Of a stretch of DNA of 64,000 nucleotides, positions 10,981-21,991 are shown piece by piece. The stretch is from NCBI GenBank assembly GCA_030411725.1, contig MU839840.1, forward strand, positions 1 through 64,000. The letters are read 5' to 3'. The stretch is from Echria macrotheca. Taxonomy: Eukaryota > Ascomycota > Sordariomycetes > Sordariales > Schizotheciaceae. A model generated the notes under the pieces. That model saw only the letters and a list, made by a program, of their open reading frames with translations, was not told where the DNA came from and did no database searches. How positions within the stretch are numbered: position 1 is the stretch's first letter; every line of letters begins with the position of its first letter. A program made the translations under genes and the position numbers.

Positions 10981-12165
10981 CTACCAATTCTTGAGAATGT
11001 CCGTAAGGCTCACCACGGTCGCCGTGAACGGTGTCAGCAAGTGAAGTCCCATGTCATCAAACGTCTCTCCTCCAAAGAGCACCAGGCTGTCCTGGTGATT
11101 CTTGAAAATGTGGATTGACCGACTGTATGTCGCGCCGGCCGGTGTGTCGTGCAGCTCCCACTTGTCAACATGGCCACCAGCTTGGTTCGTGTAAACGACC
11201 TTGTTATCCGCATCCGAGACGATGATGGTGCCATTGGGTCCTCCAACAGAGCTCCAAACAACATAAGGGCTGGCATTCGGTGCCACCTCGCCGTTGATGA
11301 CAATAGGTAGGCCCTCGGAAAGACGGAAGTCAAGAGGCGACTTGGCGAGGCGATAATACACCGGGTAATGGCTACCGTGAGAACTGGAGTTGCCCCTGGG
11401 AAACTCGTGAACCAGAATCCACTGGTCAATAGGCGGAATGTAGGACACAACAGTCATTCCGGGACGGGCGATATATTCATCGTAGGCAACGTCGTCGACA
11501 ACGGGGCCCCAGTTGACGAGATCGGTCGAGACTTGGTGGGAGAGTTTCTGACCGTGCAGCGGGTCACGCTGATCCGAGTAGTACGCCACAAGAGAGTGAT
11601 TATAGACGAGGAGGTACGGCTCCCAGATTGGCGTGGCTCCGTTGGTTGTGTTGGGCCTTCCACCCTGAGCAATGTGGCTGACAAACTTCCAGCTGCGACC
11701 CTTGTCGGTGCTGGCGTATAAGTCGATGCGTGTTCCGTTATTGCTGGCGCTGTTGCCCGAGGCCAGAACGGTGCCAGCTGCAAAGTGTCCGATTGGTTCC
11801 GTCAACTCGGTGAGCGCCGGCTGGGCTCCGAACCCCCAGCCGTTGACCTGGTCGTGGATATCCGAAATCCATCTCCAGGACGCGCCACCATCTTTGCTCT
11901 CAAAGACTGGGAAAGCTGCTGGCGAGCGGCCGCTCCGCGAAACAGTAGCCAGAAGGGTCCCATCCTCGAGCTCGACATGGCGTGGGTAGGTTACCGACTC
12001 AGTGCCGGTCGGTGTGTAGATCGTGTTATTAGCGAAGAAACCCCATGGCTGCGGCTTGGAATAGCCGGCTGTGCATGCCCCAGGACTGCTCGGAGGAGCA
12101 GGGCTTGCGTCAGGAAGTGCGAATACGCTCTGAGCAAGCAGAGCAAAGGAGAAAATGCGCATCAT
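10981..12165 (-). CDS. Secreted GH93 exo-alpha-1,5-L-arabinanase-like hydrolase
   Basis: A single exon of 394 aa starts with a signal peptide (MMRIFSFALLAQSVFA). The mature part matches the six-bladed propeller of GH93 (exo-1,5-alpha-L-arabinobiohydrolase, as in Fusarium graminearum Arb93A). Seen features are TYPRHVELEDGTLLAT, the HDQVNGWGF block, LYASTDKGRSWKF (an Asp-box), PIWEPYLLVYN, SDQRDPLHGQKLSHQ and RPGMTVVS, in the order expected for the family. It would act outside the cell on arabinan side chains of plant pectin. Two Asp-box-like motifs also resemble sialidases, but the family-specific blocks favour GH93. A minus-strand TATATAG lies near 12260, about 95 bases upstream of the ATG. 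Confidence 0.86.
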   Translation of the reverse strand: MMRIFSFALLAQSVFALPDASPAPPSSPGACTAGYSKPQPWGFFANNTIYTPTGTESVTYPRHVELEDGTLLATVSRSGRSPAAFPVFESKDGGASWRWISDIHDQVNGWGFGAQPALTELTEPIGHFAAGTVLASGNSASNNGTRIDLYASTDKGRSWKFVSHIAQGGRPNTTNGATPIWEPYLLVYNHSLVAYYSDQRDPLHGQKLSHQVSTDLVNWGPVVDDVAYDEYIARPGMTVVSYIPPIDQWILVHEFPRGNSSSHGSHYPVYYRLAKSPLDFRLSEGLPIVINGEVAPNASPYVVWSSVGGPNGTIIVSDADNKVVYTNQAGGHVDKWELHDTPAGATYSRSIHIFKNHQDSLVLFGGETFDDMGLHLLTPFTATVVSLTDILKNW

Positions 12166-14865
12166 GGCTGTGGCCTGTGTTGATGGCGACACTTGACGAA
12201 TGGCTGTCGCTGCGTCTGGACACAACTCGGATGACTGACACCTGCGGCTGTGGGCAACTATATAGGAGGTATAACATCGCGCTATCTACGGGGTAAATCA
12301 AAACCGAGAGGGGTTTTCCATAGCCAGTATAAACTAAGCGGCTGGATAAAACCCCGAAAACGTGGCTGTCATCATTTCAAAGCTCACTCCATGAAAGCCG
12401 GATATTGGGTGCAGACCTTTTACTGCATCGTTGTCGCTTTTCTGCGCCTTGGCTTATCTTGGCTCCATTCATCACCACGTTCCCCAACCGCGGCTGACGC
12501 GTTGCTGGGAACCGCACGAATCAGAGAGTTGGCACCACAAAGCCTGTAATTGGCGGAACATGGCGATTGAGGCGGCCGCGTCGAAGCTTTCCCGGTGCAA
12601 TGCTGCCGGCTGAACTTGAGCATATATGCTCGGAGCGTACCGTCTTCCTTATCTGGACCCTGTAACCGGGTACCCATCCCCACTAGAGAATAGCCTCAGA
12701 GATACGTGCCAGCTACAGCACTTCTTGATGCTGCTGCCCGCCCAGGTGCCTTATCTGGCATTGGAACACGGCATCTTCATCTCGGTCCCATGGGGCGTAC
12801 GCAGCATGATTGCGTGTTGCTCAGGATTCAACCGTCTTCATGAGATAAGACTGAGCAGTAACCGGAAGTAACTTCTGCATCTCAAACCCATCACTAGGTA
12901 TGTTGAACGGAAAAGAAAGGCATTGGGCAATAACCTTTTCATTTTCAAAGTATGCTCACACTTACTTACTTGTGCCGAGGGATATAGCAGAGTGAGTACG
13001 ATAGACCCCCACAGGGTCATAGGCGGATCTAACCGAGAAACCGTGGTGTGAACAGGTGGGCTGCATCTATCTTACATACTTGAACTACCCGGTACCGGGG
13101 TTGCTTTCGTTGTTGGTACCTGCGTCGAAATCCGGCCCGACTGATCCGGAAATTTAAAGCTTGTCTCTAGTATCTTCCGTCGCCGGAAAACGCTTAGGTA
13201 GGTATACCAAGTTCGTCGGTGGGGGGGTTGTCGGGTTGTTCCTCGCCGCAACCCAGCAGTCCCGGTCCTCCGTAGGTAACCACGGAGCACTGCTTCTCTC
13301 CCGCCGCCTCATACTGTGGCCAGGTCATCAAGTACGATGGGAGACCGTGCACGGTTGGACCGTTCGCCCCGATCCGCCGATGACTATGGGAGGCAATCAC
13401 CTAAGACCTCCAAGGCTCCTCTGCTTTCCACAAATTCACCAAGGCCGGACACATCTGCTAAACTGTGCTTTCCTCTTCGGGAGCTGCATGCGACGCTGGG
13501 CCACACCCCCTGATTCATGGACATCCGCTCATCGTCCAATGATTGCACGAAGGTTAGACAGTGTTGACGCTGGCTATTTGGGATTTCCGTCTACCAGATC
13601 TAACTAACCGATATACAAGTCCAGCAAAATTGCCTTCCAGACAGGATAATGCCTCACGTAGATCCCTTGCTGGTCGCTGTGACTAGATAGGGGCCGAAAG
13701 GAAACTGTTTTCTCCTTCATCCCCGCAGGGGGTTCGGTTCAGAAACAAGAGTCACGTAATTCGAGTCACGTAATTCGAGTTTCCCAGGCGGCGAATCCAG
13801 CAGGTCTTCAAAAGAAGCCATCTTCAAGGTACGTTTCACCTTGTGAGTCGAAACCAACAGCCCGATGTTGGTCCCAGATAGCCAACGCAATGCAGGGCCC
13901 TAGTTAATGGCAACCAATGGCGGCAACCCTCACCAACTCTGTTACACCAAATCATCCGATAGCGTGCATATCAAAGATTTGAGATACCGCCCCAACAAAT
14001 CGAACGGCGTTCACAGCCCTTGTTTGCTGTCAACGCAGGTTTCGGCCGCATTTCCCTCGTGGTTTGTAATGTCAAAACTTCGTCCGTCCGCAGGACATTT
14101 CGATCCGGTTTCAGGCTCGGCATCGTCCGAATCACTCTCCGTCCGGCGACGGAGTCCGATCTGTCGCGCGGCAGATCTATCGGACAAGTGCGGAGTAGGG
14201 TCGCATTACATCTTTTGCGAAGACCGATCCAGTAATCCAGCCAATCCCAAAGCCATCTCAGACGCTTGTTGGGCAAGCGCCCCGTTCGCGCATCCACAAG
14301 AGCTTAAATCCGAGGGTGGCGTTCCCATTGGCCGTAAAACACGCCGATACGCACATTTGCTGGTGGCACTCGGGAGGGGTAATGGCGAAGCACAGCTGCC
14401 CGCGTCCACCCTTCCGCGCGGTAGCCTTAGGGGGGCGATGCCGCGAGCCCGAGCCCCGAAGACCGGCGGGATGTAACGCATTATGGTTTGAAACGCCTAG
14501 GAAGCTGAGGACGAAGGACCTTATCTGTTAGCACCCTTGCATAATCCTAGTCTGCGTGGTTAAAAATTGCCCAACCGCCCAACCCCCACTTATTCGGACT
14601 GATGAATCGATGATTGACGTGACATTGGAGCCTGAAGCGTCACAGTTTGTCAGCGGCCGTCCCACCTGCCGCCTTGATGGATCTGCTTGTTCTAAGCCTC
14701 TCCGCCTGCCTTGTACTAGTATATTACCTCCTCTCTCAGCTCTCGGCATCCGTTCTCAGCAACTTCTTCCAGACATCTTCACGACTACTACAACATCGAC
14801 GACCAGACCACTTCACTTTGTAGACAAACACATCCGGCATCTTCAAAACACAAACGCACATCACC
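12166..14865. other. Long intergenic region without a supported gene
   Basis: About 2.7 kb. Open frames up to about 190 codons exist (for example 13907-14476 and 13161-13607, plus strand) but have no domain motif and no credible exon partners. A perfect tandem duplication of a 14-mer lies at 13749-13776. The last 150 bases form the promoter of the nitroreductase-like gene, with TAGTATATTA near 14718. Confidence 0.5.
13749..13776. repeat. Tandem pair of GAGTCACGTAATTC
   Basis: Two perfect, head-to-tail copies of a 14-base unit, with four further matching bases (GAG, then T) beginning a third copy. Each copy has a GTCACGTAA core similar to bZIP/CRE-type binding sites. It lies about 1.1 kb upstream of the nitroreductase-like gene. 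A regulatory role is inferred only. Confidence 0.6.
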
Positions 14866-15628
14866 ATGTCGGCCTCAACACAATACCTGCGCGATGCCAT
14901 CAAGAACCGAGGCTCTCTACACGCCCTCTCGGACGATGTGCAGATTCCCGATTCCATCGTCATCGACACTGTCCGCCATGCCATCCTCAATGCCCCCACC
15001 CCTTTCAACTGCCAGTCTGGCCGAGCTGTCGTTCTGCTGAAGGAGGAGCACAAGAAGTTCTGGGACATGGCCTACGACGTTTCCAAGGCCGCTGTCGCGC
15101 CGCCCGTTTTTGAGAAGGCCTTCGGCCCTCGCATCAAGATGTTCCGCGCGGCCTACGGCACTGTAAGTGATTCTGCTTTGGTGGTAGTCCGCACATGACC
15201 GTTCTGACACGAGTCGCGTACAGATCCTCTTCTACGAGAGTGGGGCCGCGCTGGAGGCTCAGGCGCAAAAGACGCCGATGGTGAAGGACAAGCTCCCTGA
15301 ATGTAAGCCAACTCATGGTTAAAGTCATCTTGCTTCAGCGCCGCCTTTTCGGGAATATATGGGAAGCGTTCTAACAGAAGAATCAGGGTCCGAGCAATCA
15401 AACGGCATGCTTGAGTACGCCGTCTGGACCATGCTGACAGCCGAGGGTTTCGGTGTGAACCTCCAACATTACAACCCAATTGTCGATGCGGCTACTGCCA
15501 AGCAGTGGGGCATCCCCGCTGACTGGAGCTTGAAGGCTCAGATGGTGTTTGGAAAGCCTACTGGTCCTCGGATCATGGAGAAGACGTTCGAGCCGGTTGA
15601 GGACAGGATGAAGGTTTTTGGGGCTTAG
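14866..15628 (+). CDS. Nitroreductase-like (Frm2/Hbn1-type) flavoprotein
   Basis: Three exons (14866-15162, 15224-15302, 15387-15628) join to 205 aa. The protein has the nitroreductase fold of the yeast Frm2/Hbn1 group: R-G-S-L at the N-terminus, the FMN-binding segment NAPTPFNCQSGRAVVL, a central AYGTILFYE strand, and the C-terminal block LPEWSEQSNGMLEYAVWT plus EGFGVNLQHYNP. In the family FMN binds at the dimer interface and NAD(P)H reduces nitroaromatics, quinones or lipid-derived signals. The length fits the family (about 190-210 aa). It is the first gene of the secondary-metabolite side of the window and could reduce a quinone intermediate, but it is also a common housekeeping/stress family. 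Confidence 0.88.
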
Positions 15629-16781
15629 AAGTTCAGCGGACAGGAGTGAAAAGAATGCATCGAGCGGAAAGACTATAGTATAGCAAAGCACCATTGCCAT
15701 TGACAAGAAATCGTTCAAATGAGGACTGTGAAACACGGTGACCGAAATGAAGTGCTGGTTACACTCGGGGGCTTATCTCGTATTTTCCCATCTCGATATC
15801 GACCGCGGTGTCTGGTACGACCTCAGTCTCCCGATCCAGCGAGCTGAAACATCACGTCTTTTAGTATGATTTCAGGCGTTTTCTGACAAATGTGTATCCC
15901 GAAAGGTCGCCTCCAACCTTTCTACCAGCGAGATTCCCGGGTACAGTTTCTGGGATAGGAGCGTCAGGGGCAACTTGAACTTGCCACGTATTGCCCCGAT
16001 GCTCGCCGCTTCAATGAAGGCCGTGGAATTGTCGACAATGTAGTGGCTACAGACGAGATTGCCCCTGAAATTCTTATATGGGAGGTCGCCACCGGGACTG
16101 AACGACATATTCCAACTCCAGCCATATCAGAGTAGTGTGGATGTCGTGAATCTCTTTCGCCACAATCAACGGCCAAACGAAGACGTTTGGGTTCAATGTT
16201 GATGCTTGTTCCTTCGGGACAGGGTTTGGACTCTGCAAAATACGCCAAGTTTCCTGGAATGGGACCAATTACCTCGACAGGAGATGCAATGCCAATGCCG
16301 ACGTGCTCCTCGTCGTCGGTGGCACAGCTCATGGCCGTATGTCGTTGGGGCAAACCGGATCTCTGGAGCTGACAATATTAGGATCTGGTTGGCCCGCCTT
16401 GCTTAGTACCGGATCTCGATCAACATGCACTCCCGGGATTATGGGCCCAATCGGGTGTCGGAGCCCGTCAGAAGTCGTCTCGGGTCTAGAAGGAGACTAC
16501 TGGCAGGCTGCGAAGCCCGAAACCCCCAATACCGACGGATATCGTACGTGAGGCTGAGCTTCTACTCGCTGCGGGGCATGATAACATCAATTATCGCTAA
16601 GAGGCAGTAGGCATCTGATGGCTTGGCAGGGGCTTCGAGTCATATATTACTTGAGTCTTGAGCTCACGGATCGTTTTCATTTTTTGCATCTCTCCAGACA
16701 GCACAGTTCCATAAAACACCTGATCTTACAACCACATCTTATCCTCTTCATCTCACTCTTATTCAACCCTCGCAGTTAACA
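15629..16781. other. Intergenic, promoter of the ABBA prenyltransferase
   Basis: No convincing gene. Overlapping short frames on the minus strand (16108-15872 and 16353-15964) have no motif. A TATA-like CATATATTAC lies at about 16641-16650 and CT-rich leader sequence at 16690-16770, just before the ATG at 16782. Confidence 0.5.
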
Positions 16782-17741
16782 ATGGCCGCCGTTGCAAGCC
16801 CAAGTGTCTTCAACCAGGAGCAATTCCTCCAGGACTACAAGAAGACGGCCGCTGTGCTCGATGCTCCTTACGATGAGTCGATTGTCGCCGGAACTCTCAA
16901 CAGCTTCGGGAACTGCTTCACCGAGGGAACCGTGATCTGGCGTGCCACCAGCCGGTCCACCGACAAGCTCAACTACCGATTCTACCTCAAGAACCGCGTC
17001 GACACCGTCGCCCTTGCCGCCAAGGCCGGCTACATCGACGAGAATGCCCCGATGGCCAAGCTTGCGACGTGCTGGAGCAGCCTGAACAACGGCGAGTCGG
17101 TGCAGTGGTGCGACCTCGACCCCGAGGAGGGCGTTGCCAAGACTTGGATCTATCTCCGCGGCCAGCGCGATGTTGACAACGTCTTGGACGCTTCCGAGGT
17201 CCCCGAGTGTGTCCGCCGTCACCGTCAGACCTTCAAGAACCTCGGTCTCAAGCTGGTGCACTTCGTCGCGTGCGACCACCACAGCGGCACCATGAACATC
17301 TACTTCACCGTTCCCGGCCCCATCACCGAGGCCCAGGCCGCCGCCTATACCGGGCTGGCCGGCTGCAAGCCCCCGACCGCGACTGAGTTTGCCGACCTTC
17401 GCAAGTTCCTTCCCGAGGAGCGCTTCGTCTTTGCCACCACCATTGAGGCCGAAATCGGCAACATCAAGCGGGTTGCCTTCTACGCCATCAACGCCCCCAC
17501 GGACTCCTTCCCGGTCACCATGAACGACAGGCTCCGCAAGTTCTTCACCAACGCTCCTTCGTACGACAGGTTCCAGACCCGCAACATCGCTTGGTCGTAC
17601 GGAAACGGCGACAAGAAGTACATGAAGGGTGAGGCCAGCTACACTGGCGAGCTCCAGGACTGGGTTGGCAAGGTCAGAACGCCCGCGCCCGAGAAGCTCG
17701 CCCTGCTCTTGGAGGATGCCAGAGCCGGTATGGTCTTTTAA
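16782..17741 (+). CDS. CloQ/NphB-type (ABBA, Orf2 family) aromatic prenyltransferase
   Basis: A single exon of 319 aa, the usual size of the soluble CloQ/NphB family (about 300-330 aa). The recognisable pattern is the N-terminal FLQDYKKTAAVLDAPYDE, TVIWRATSR, NYRFYLKNRVDTVALA, the mid-protein LKLVHFVACDHHSGTMNIYFTVPG, and RFVFATTIEAEIGNIKRVAFYAIN with the terminal NIAWSYGNGDKKYMKGEASYTG. These fit the ten-stranded antiparallel barrel that binds dimethylallyl or geranyl diphosphate without a DDxxD motif. Characterised fungal members (from Aspergillus, Botrytis and Sclerotinia) prenylate dihydroxynaphthalene-type phenols. The family is mainly streptomycete. The gene is intronless and strongly GC-biased at third positions, which is compatible with an old bacterial origin. 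A naphthol-like product of the PKS 17 kb away is a sensible acceptor, by inference. Confidence 0.85.
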   Translation: MAAVASPSVFNQEQFLQDYKKTAAVLDAPYDESIVAGTLNSFGNCFTEGTVIWRATSRSTDKLNYRFYLKNRVDTVALAAKAGYIDENAPMAKLATCWSSLNNGESVQWCDLDPEEGVAKTWIYLRGQRDVDNVLDASEVPECVRRHRQTFKNLGLKLVHFVACDHHSGTMNIYFTVPGPITEAQAAAYTGLAGCKPPTATEFADLRKFLPEERFVFATTIEAEIGNIKRVAFYAINAPTDSFPVTMNDRLRKFFTNAPSYDRFQTRNIAWSYGNGDKKYMKGEASYTGELQDWVGKVRTPAPEKLALLLEDARAGMVF

Positions 17742-20444
17742 TTTGGACTCTTGCGTGGATTCCAGGTCGCCTAATTATTTCCCGAGCGTGGACGCGATCG
17801 GGTAGGTGGCGTCGGCCGGGCTGTGTCGAGGCGTGTGACGGATTCCCTTGTTCACATTCCCAGCGGTCTGGCATCTTGGGGGGAGTAGTGGTCTTGTAAC
17901 ACTTTCCTTAAAAGTTGTTTCCTAGAATTAGAGTCGCTTCTTAGATTGAACAGCGTTTTACACAAAAAAGGGGTTGGTATGCCGTGACTCATCGTTGATC
18001 GCACATTCAAGATTCGTGAACTTTCAGCTGGTTTAATTGATCCTGAGCAGTTGAACCTACCTTACCCAAGTTCGTACCTGAGGCATGTAGGGAGTCGAGG
18101 TGATACTTTCATGGGTTGGTTCTTGACAGTGACCCGGAGCTGACACCAGCGAGTACGATGTCTAAGGGGTCGAAGTCTCGTACCCCTGGTTATTAGTTGA
18201 GCACAGAGGCCACCCTACCGATGTATAACAGCGCTGGGTTTGTATTTCTGTTCATTCCAGTTCCACCACCGATGAGGTGCTTAGATACCTTGATGAGAGT
18301 GTGATGGTTGCTTCTCGGACTTCAGGGGATTTTCAGAGCCATTGTAAGGACTCTGGTCGCTCGTCACCCCATCGCACAACCTACCTGTAGTTTTCTGTCT
18401 ACCTGTATGGTAATACAATGCTCCGTTTGAGGAGTTACATGGCACCCAACACGTCATGGGCTATCCTGGAGTATGAAGAACAAAACCTCAAGGAGGCAAC
18501 TCCATCAGCAGTTGGTTTGGGACGTGGTTGTGCCGAACCTCCCGAGGATTGAGTTGAGACAATTTGAAGTGACAATGTGAAGTGAGTATCGACGCTCTAC
18601 TGGAATACTCCTAAGCCTGACAAAAACAATGTACGTAGGTCTCGGGAGCATGGGACGGGCGTCCGTGTACAGTTACCAACATCGCTTTTGCATTTTGTCC
18701 AACGTCATGCCCATACCACAGTCCACGTCGGGTTTTCAGTGTGCGCGCGCTCTGAGAAGTTGACAGTGTCATTGTTGGTTATAATACGAATGAAGAGAAG
18801 CCCAGTTTCTTCAAGAAACCGATCAGCTCACATGTCTTCAATCTCGACCGCGTCCTATTCAAGAGCGGGTCCAATGTCTCCAGGCTTCAGGGATGTAATT
18901 CCTACATCCTGCGCTTCCGGAAACGCCGCGAACTAGCGGACGGCCATTCCTGAATGACCTCACCTTACTGGCACCTTGGTACAAGCCCCATACACCAATG
19001 TGCGTAGTGCGTAGACTCAATCCGGAGTCATCTGGAGCTGGTTGCCGCCTTTCTTTGCCGACACGGTGGCGCTATGTTTAACCGAGCCGACGGGTAGCAC
19101 CCAAACACACCGAGCACCTGATGTCGTAAGGTAGGCAGCCACCAAAGACGTCTGTGAATCCCAACTCGCCGATTCAATGACAAATTGCTACCGTAGGTGT
19201 ACAGCGGATCTCTCCGGCGCCATCGAATGTCCACCGGGATTCACGGCCGGAGTTATCGTCAACGAGGTATCTGAATACGCGCTCGACTACAGTCACTGTC
19301 AGGGAAACCCACATCGCTCCGGCCGAAAACTCCGGGCTTCACCTCAACAAAGGAGACCCAGTCTTTCGCCACAGAACTAGGCGGCTGTGGCGATAATCCA
19401 CCAAGATCTCCTACACAGGCCCGAATACAAAAGGACCGTGGCTTGCTGACGAAGGTGTGTCCACACGCAAGTCAGCTACCGTTGTGGATGTGTTGACTAA
19501 CCCTATTTGTCGCCCTTATCCGAACCGCTGGAGCTGTGGAGACTGCATGTTGTCCCTTAATTCGTACGCGGCGCAAGGCGCAGCGGAACCGGGGTCATGG
19601 TTATGTGTGTTTCAGCCGTCCGAACCTTGAATGTTCCCCCGGGATCTGGCAAGGCTTATTCTGAGGGTCCTTCCTATATGAGTCCCGCATCAGCCCATCG
19701 TCCAGTGCCGCCTCCTTGGTATCACATCCCAAGAGGCAGGTTCCTGAGTCCATTGGGGGAGTAAAGCTTGGAAAACGCACCTCCGCAAAAAGAACGGTAC
19801 TCGGGTATCGGAAACCCGATATCCGTAAGTACGTGGTCTTATCGTGCAGTTCTCAAACCCTGCGATGATCCACTCACAGGCCACCACTGATCCTTTAGGT
19901 AATCCGTGCATCCCCCATGTAACATGGGCGGGATTTTTATAGATCACACCAAGGTAGCCTTATTGTAACTCTACCTGTGGCATCCAGGCATCGGTTAATC
20001 CAGCCAACCAAAACCCCCAGTCTTGCTTACGCCCGCGAAACACGCGCGCAAGAAACGCCCAACGGGCCCAGAATGCGACGACCGTGCCAGGGTGCTGCCT
20101 CCGCGCGTGGTACCTCAGGTACTAGAAAGGAACCGATGATTGACTTGGCAAAAGAATGACACGCCCATGGGATTCGCCAGAACTGGACGGCTTACTCCGT
20201 TGCTACCGACGAGCTCTCACGCTGCTCTGGGTATTTCCTGGGCTTGCGCAGCCTGAGGTCCGGCTTGATCATGTCTGTCCCACATTCTCCTGGATGCAAA
20301 GTGGAGAGTTTCGTTTTCGTCTATAGCTCAACTTGTCTTGACGACTTTCGGAGGTTTTATAAAGCAAAGACAGCGGTGACAGAAGTTGCATCACAGACGT
20401 CCTACTCATTGAAACTTCTTGAATACAATTAATCATCTTTCATC
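17742..20444. other. Long intergenic region between two prenyltransferase genes
   Basis: About 2.7 kb with no supported gene. Open frames are all under 90 codons and motif-free. Several short inverted repeats occur (for example around 19800-19830). The promoter of the DMATS gene is at the end, with a TATAAA at 20358-20363, 82-87 bases before the ATG. Confidence 0.5.
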
Positions 20445-21991
20445 ATGGTCCTTGTCAACGGAACCAGCGGAGCAACCAAGGCCATGGTGGGCGGCAGCTA
20501 CAACACAACCCAGGTGTGGAAGACGCTGTCACAGTATCTGCCGAGTCGCGACCCGGACAGCGATTTTTGGTGGAAGTTCTCCGGGCTCCACCTGGCCCTC
20601 ATGCTCGAGGAAGCTGAGTATCCCCCGGAGAAACAGATCGAGGCACTGGTCTTCTTCTACCACTGGACGGTAAGCCAATCTTGTGTTTGTCTTGGAGCCA
20701 CAAAACAATCAGTCTCATCAACCTGGCTTGATGAGCATACATGACATCGTTGCTGACCGACCTACCCTAGGCACCCTACCTGGGCTCCGCACCTTCGGCA
20801 ACGGGTAAGCCGTTGAAGTGGAAGTCCATGGTGCAGCCTGACGGAACACCAATCAAGTACTCATGGAGGTGGCCGCTGGACGATCTAAACGGACCTGAGG
20901 TTCGGTACAACTATGAGGCCATCGGGCCCTACGCGGGCACAGACCTTGACCCGCTGTGTCAGCTCGCTGCCAAGGACTTGATGGGTCGTTTGGCCTCTGC
21001 AATCACGGATGCGCACGTGAACAACACGTGGTTCAATCACTTCATGTCTACCATGTTTGAGCATGATAACACCAAGTTGGGGGCGGCCGCTGCCCAGGGC
21101 CTACGCATGACCAGCTCCGTTCTCATGGCGACCGAGTTCAACCGCGATGGCATCATCTTCAAGTCGTACATACAGCCACGCCTCATTGATTATACCGGCG
21201 TCATGCCCGCCGACGCTTATGAGAAGGCCATGGCGGGTATCGAGGCCGACTCGCCAGCCCGCGCTGCTGTACACGACTTCCTCAGCAATAGCGACGAGGG
21301 TCAGTCGCTGACTCCCTTCAGCATCGGTGTCGACAACAAGGACAAGTCGCGACTCAAATGGTACTTCAGCACGCCCCGCACCAGCTTCGCTTCCGTCCGT
21401 TCGATCCTGACGCTTGATGGGCGCATACAGACGCCTCACACGGAGCGCCAGCTGGCTGACTTGGACGAGCTGGTCAAGTCTGTTCTCGGTCTGCCCGATG
21501 ACTTTCCCGCCGACCAACACCCAGCTGAGTTTCTCGGCGCAAAGTCGACTTACAGTTTTGTGTCACCAACTCCGGCCAATCCCGGCGTGGCCGCACCTGT
21601 GCGACCGACTGTCCCACCCCGCTACCCCTACTATTTTGATGTGGCACCGAGACAAAAACTGCCCGGCGTGAAGTGGAACCTGCCGGTGCGCCACTATGAC
21701 CGTGATGACCTAAGCGTCGCGAAGGCGCTCACGGCTTGGATGGAGAAGCAGGGCCATGGGGCCTGGTGCGACCGCTACATGAAGCTGCTGGAGAGGTTGG
21801 CGGCCGAGAGGGGCATTCGGCTCCGTGATAGCAGAGGACTGCAGGAGTTTATCAGCATCATGCTGAAGCCGGACGGGGAGATCGATGTCACTAGTTGTTT
21901 TTCCGCACATGCGTTTGGTGTTTTGCCGACCCCTGATCAACTGTCGTATCCACGGCGCGGGACCCGGCGGCGGGGGGACGACGACTACTGA
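20445..21991 (+). CDS. DMATS-type aromatic (indole) prenyltransferase
   Basis: Two exons (20445-20669 and 20771-21991) give 481 aa, within the 400-480 aa range of fungal DMATS enzymes. It has the N-terminal WKTLSQYLPSRDPDSDFWWKFSG, the acceptor-side block PIKYSWRW (the equivalent Glu position of tryptophan-binding members is not clear), and basic/tyrosine diphosphate-binding motifs such as IIFKSYIQPRL and DKSRLKWYFSTPRTSF. The end has CFSAHAFGVLPTP. These enzymes transfer a dimethylallyl group to aromatic carbons in the cytosol, often tryptophan or cyclic peptides, but some members use xanthones, naphthalenes or tyrosine. No NRPS is present in the window, so a polyketide acceptor is plausible. 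The intron is phase 0. Confidence 0.9.

Noticed and set aside
13907..14476. 189-codon plus-strand frame
   Set aside because: Composition and residue order show no family signal; the opposite strand is equally open.
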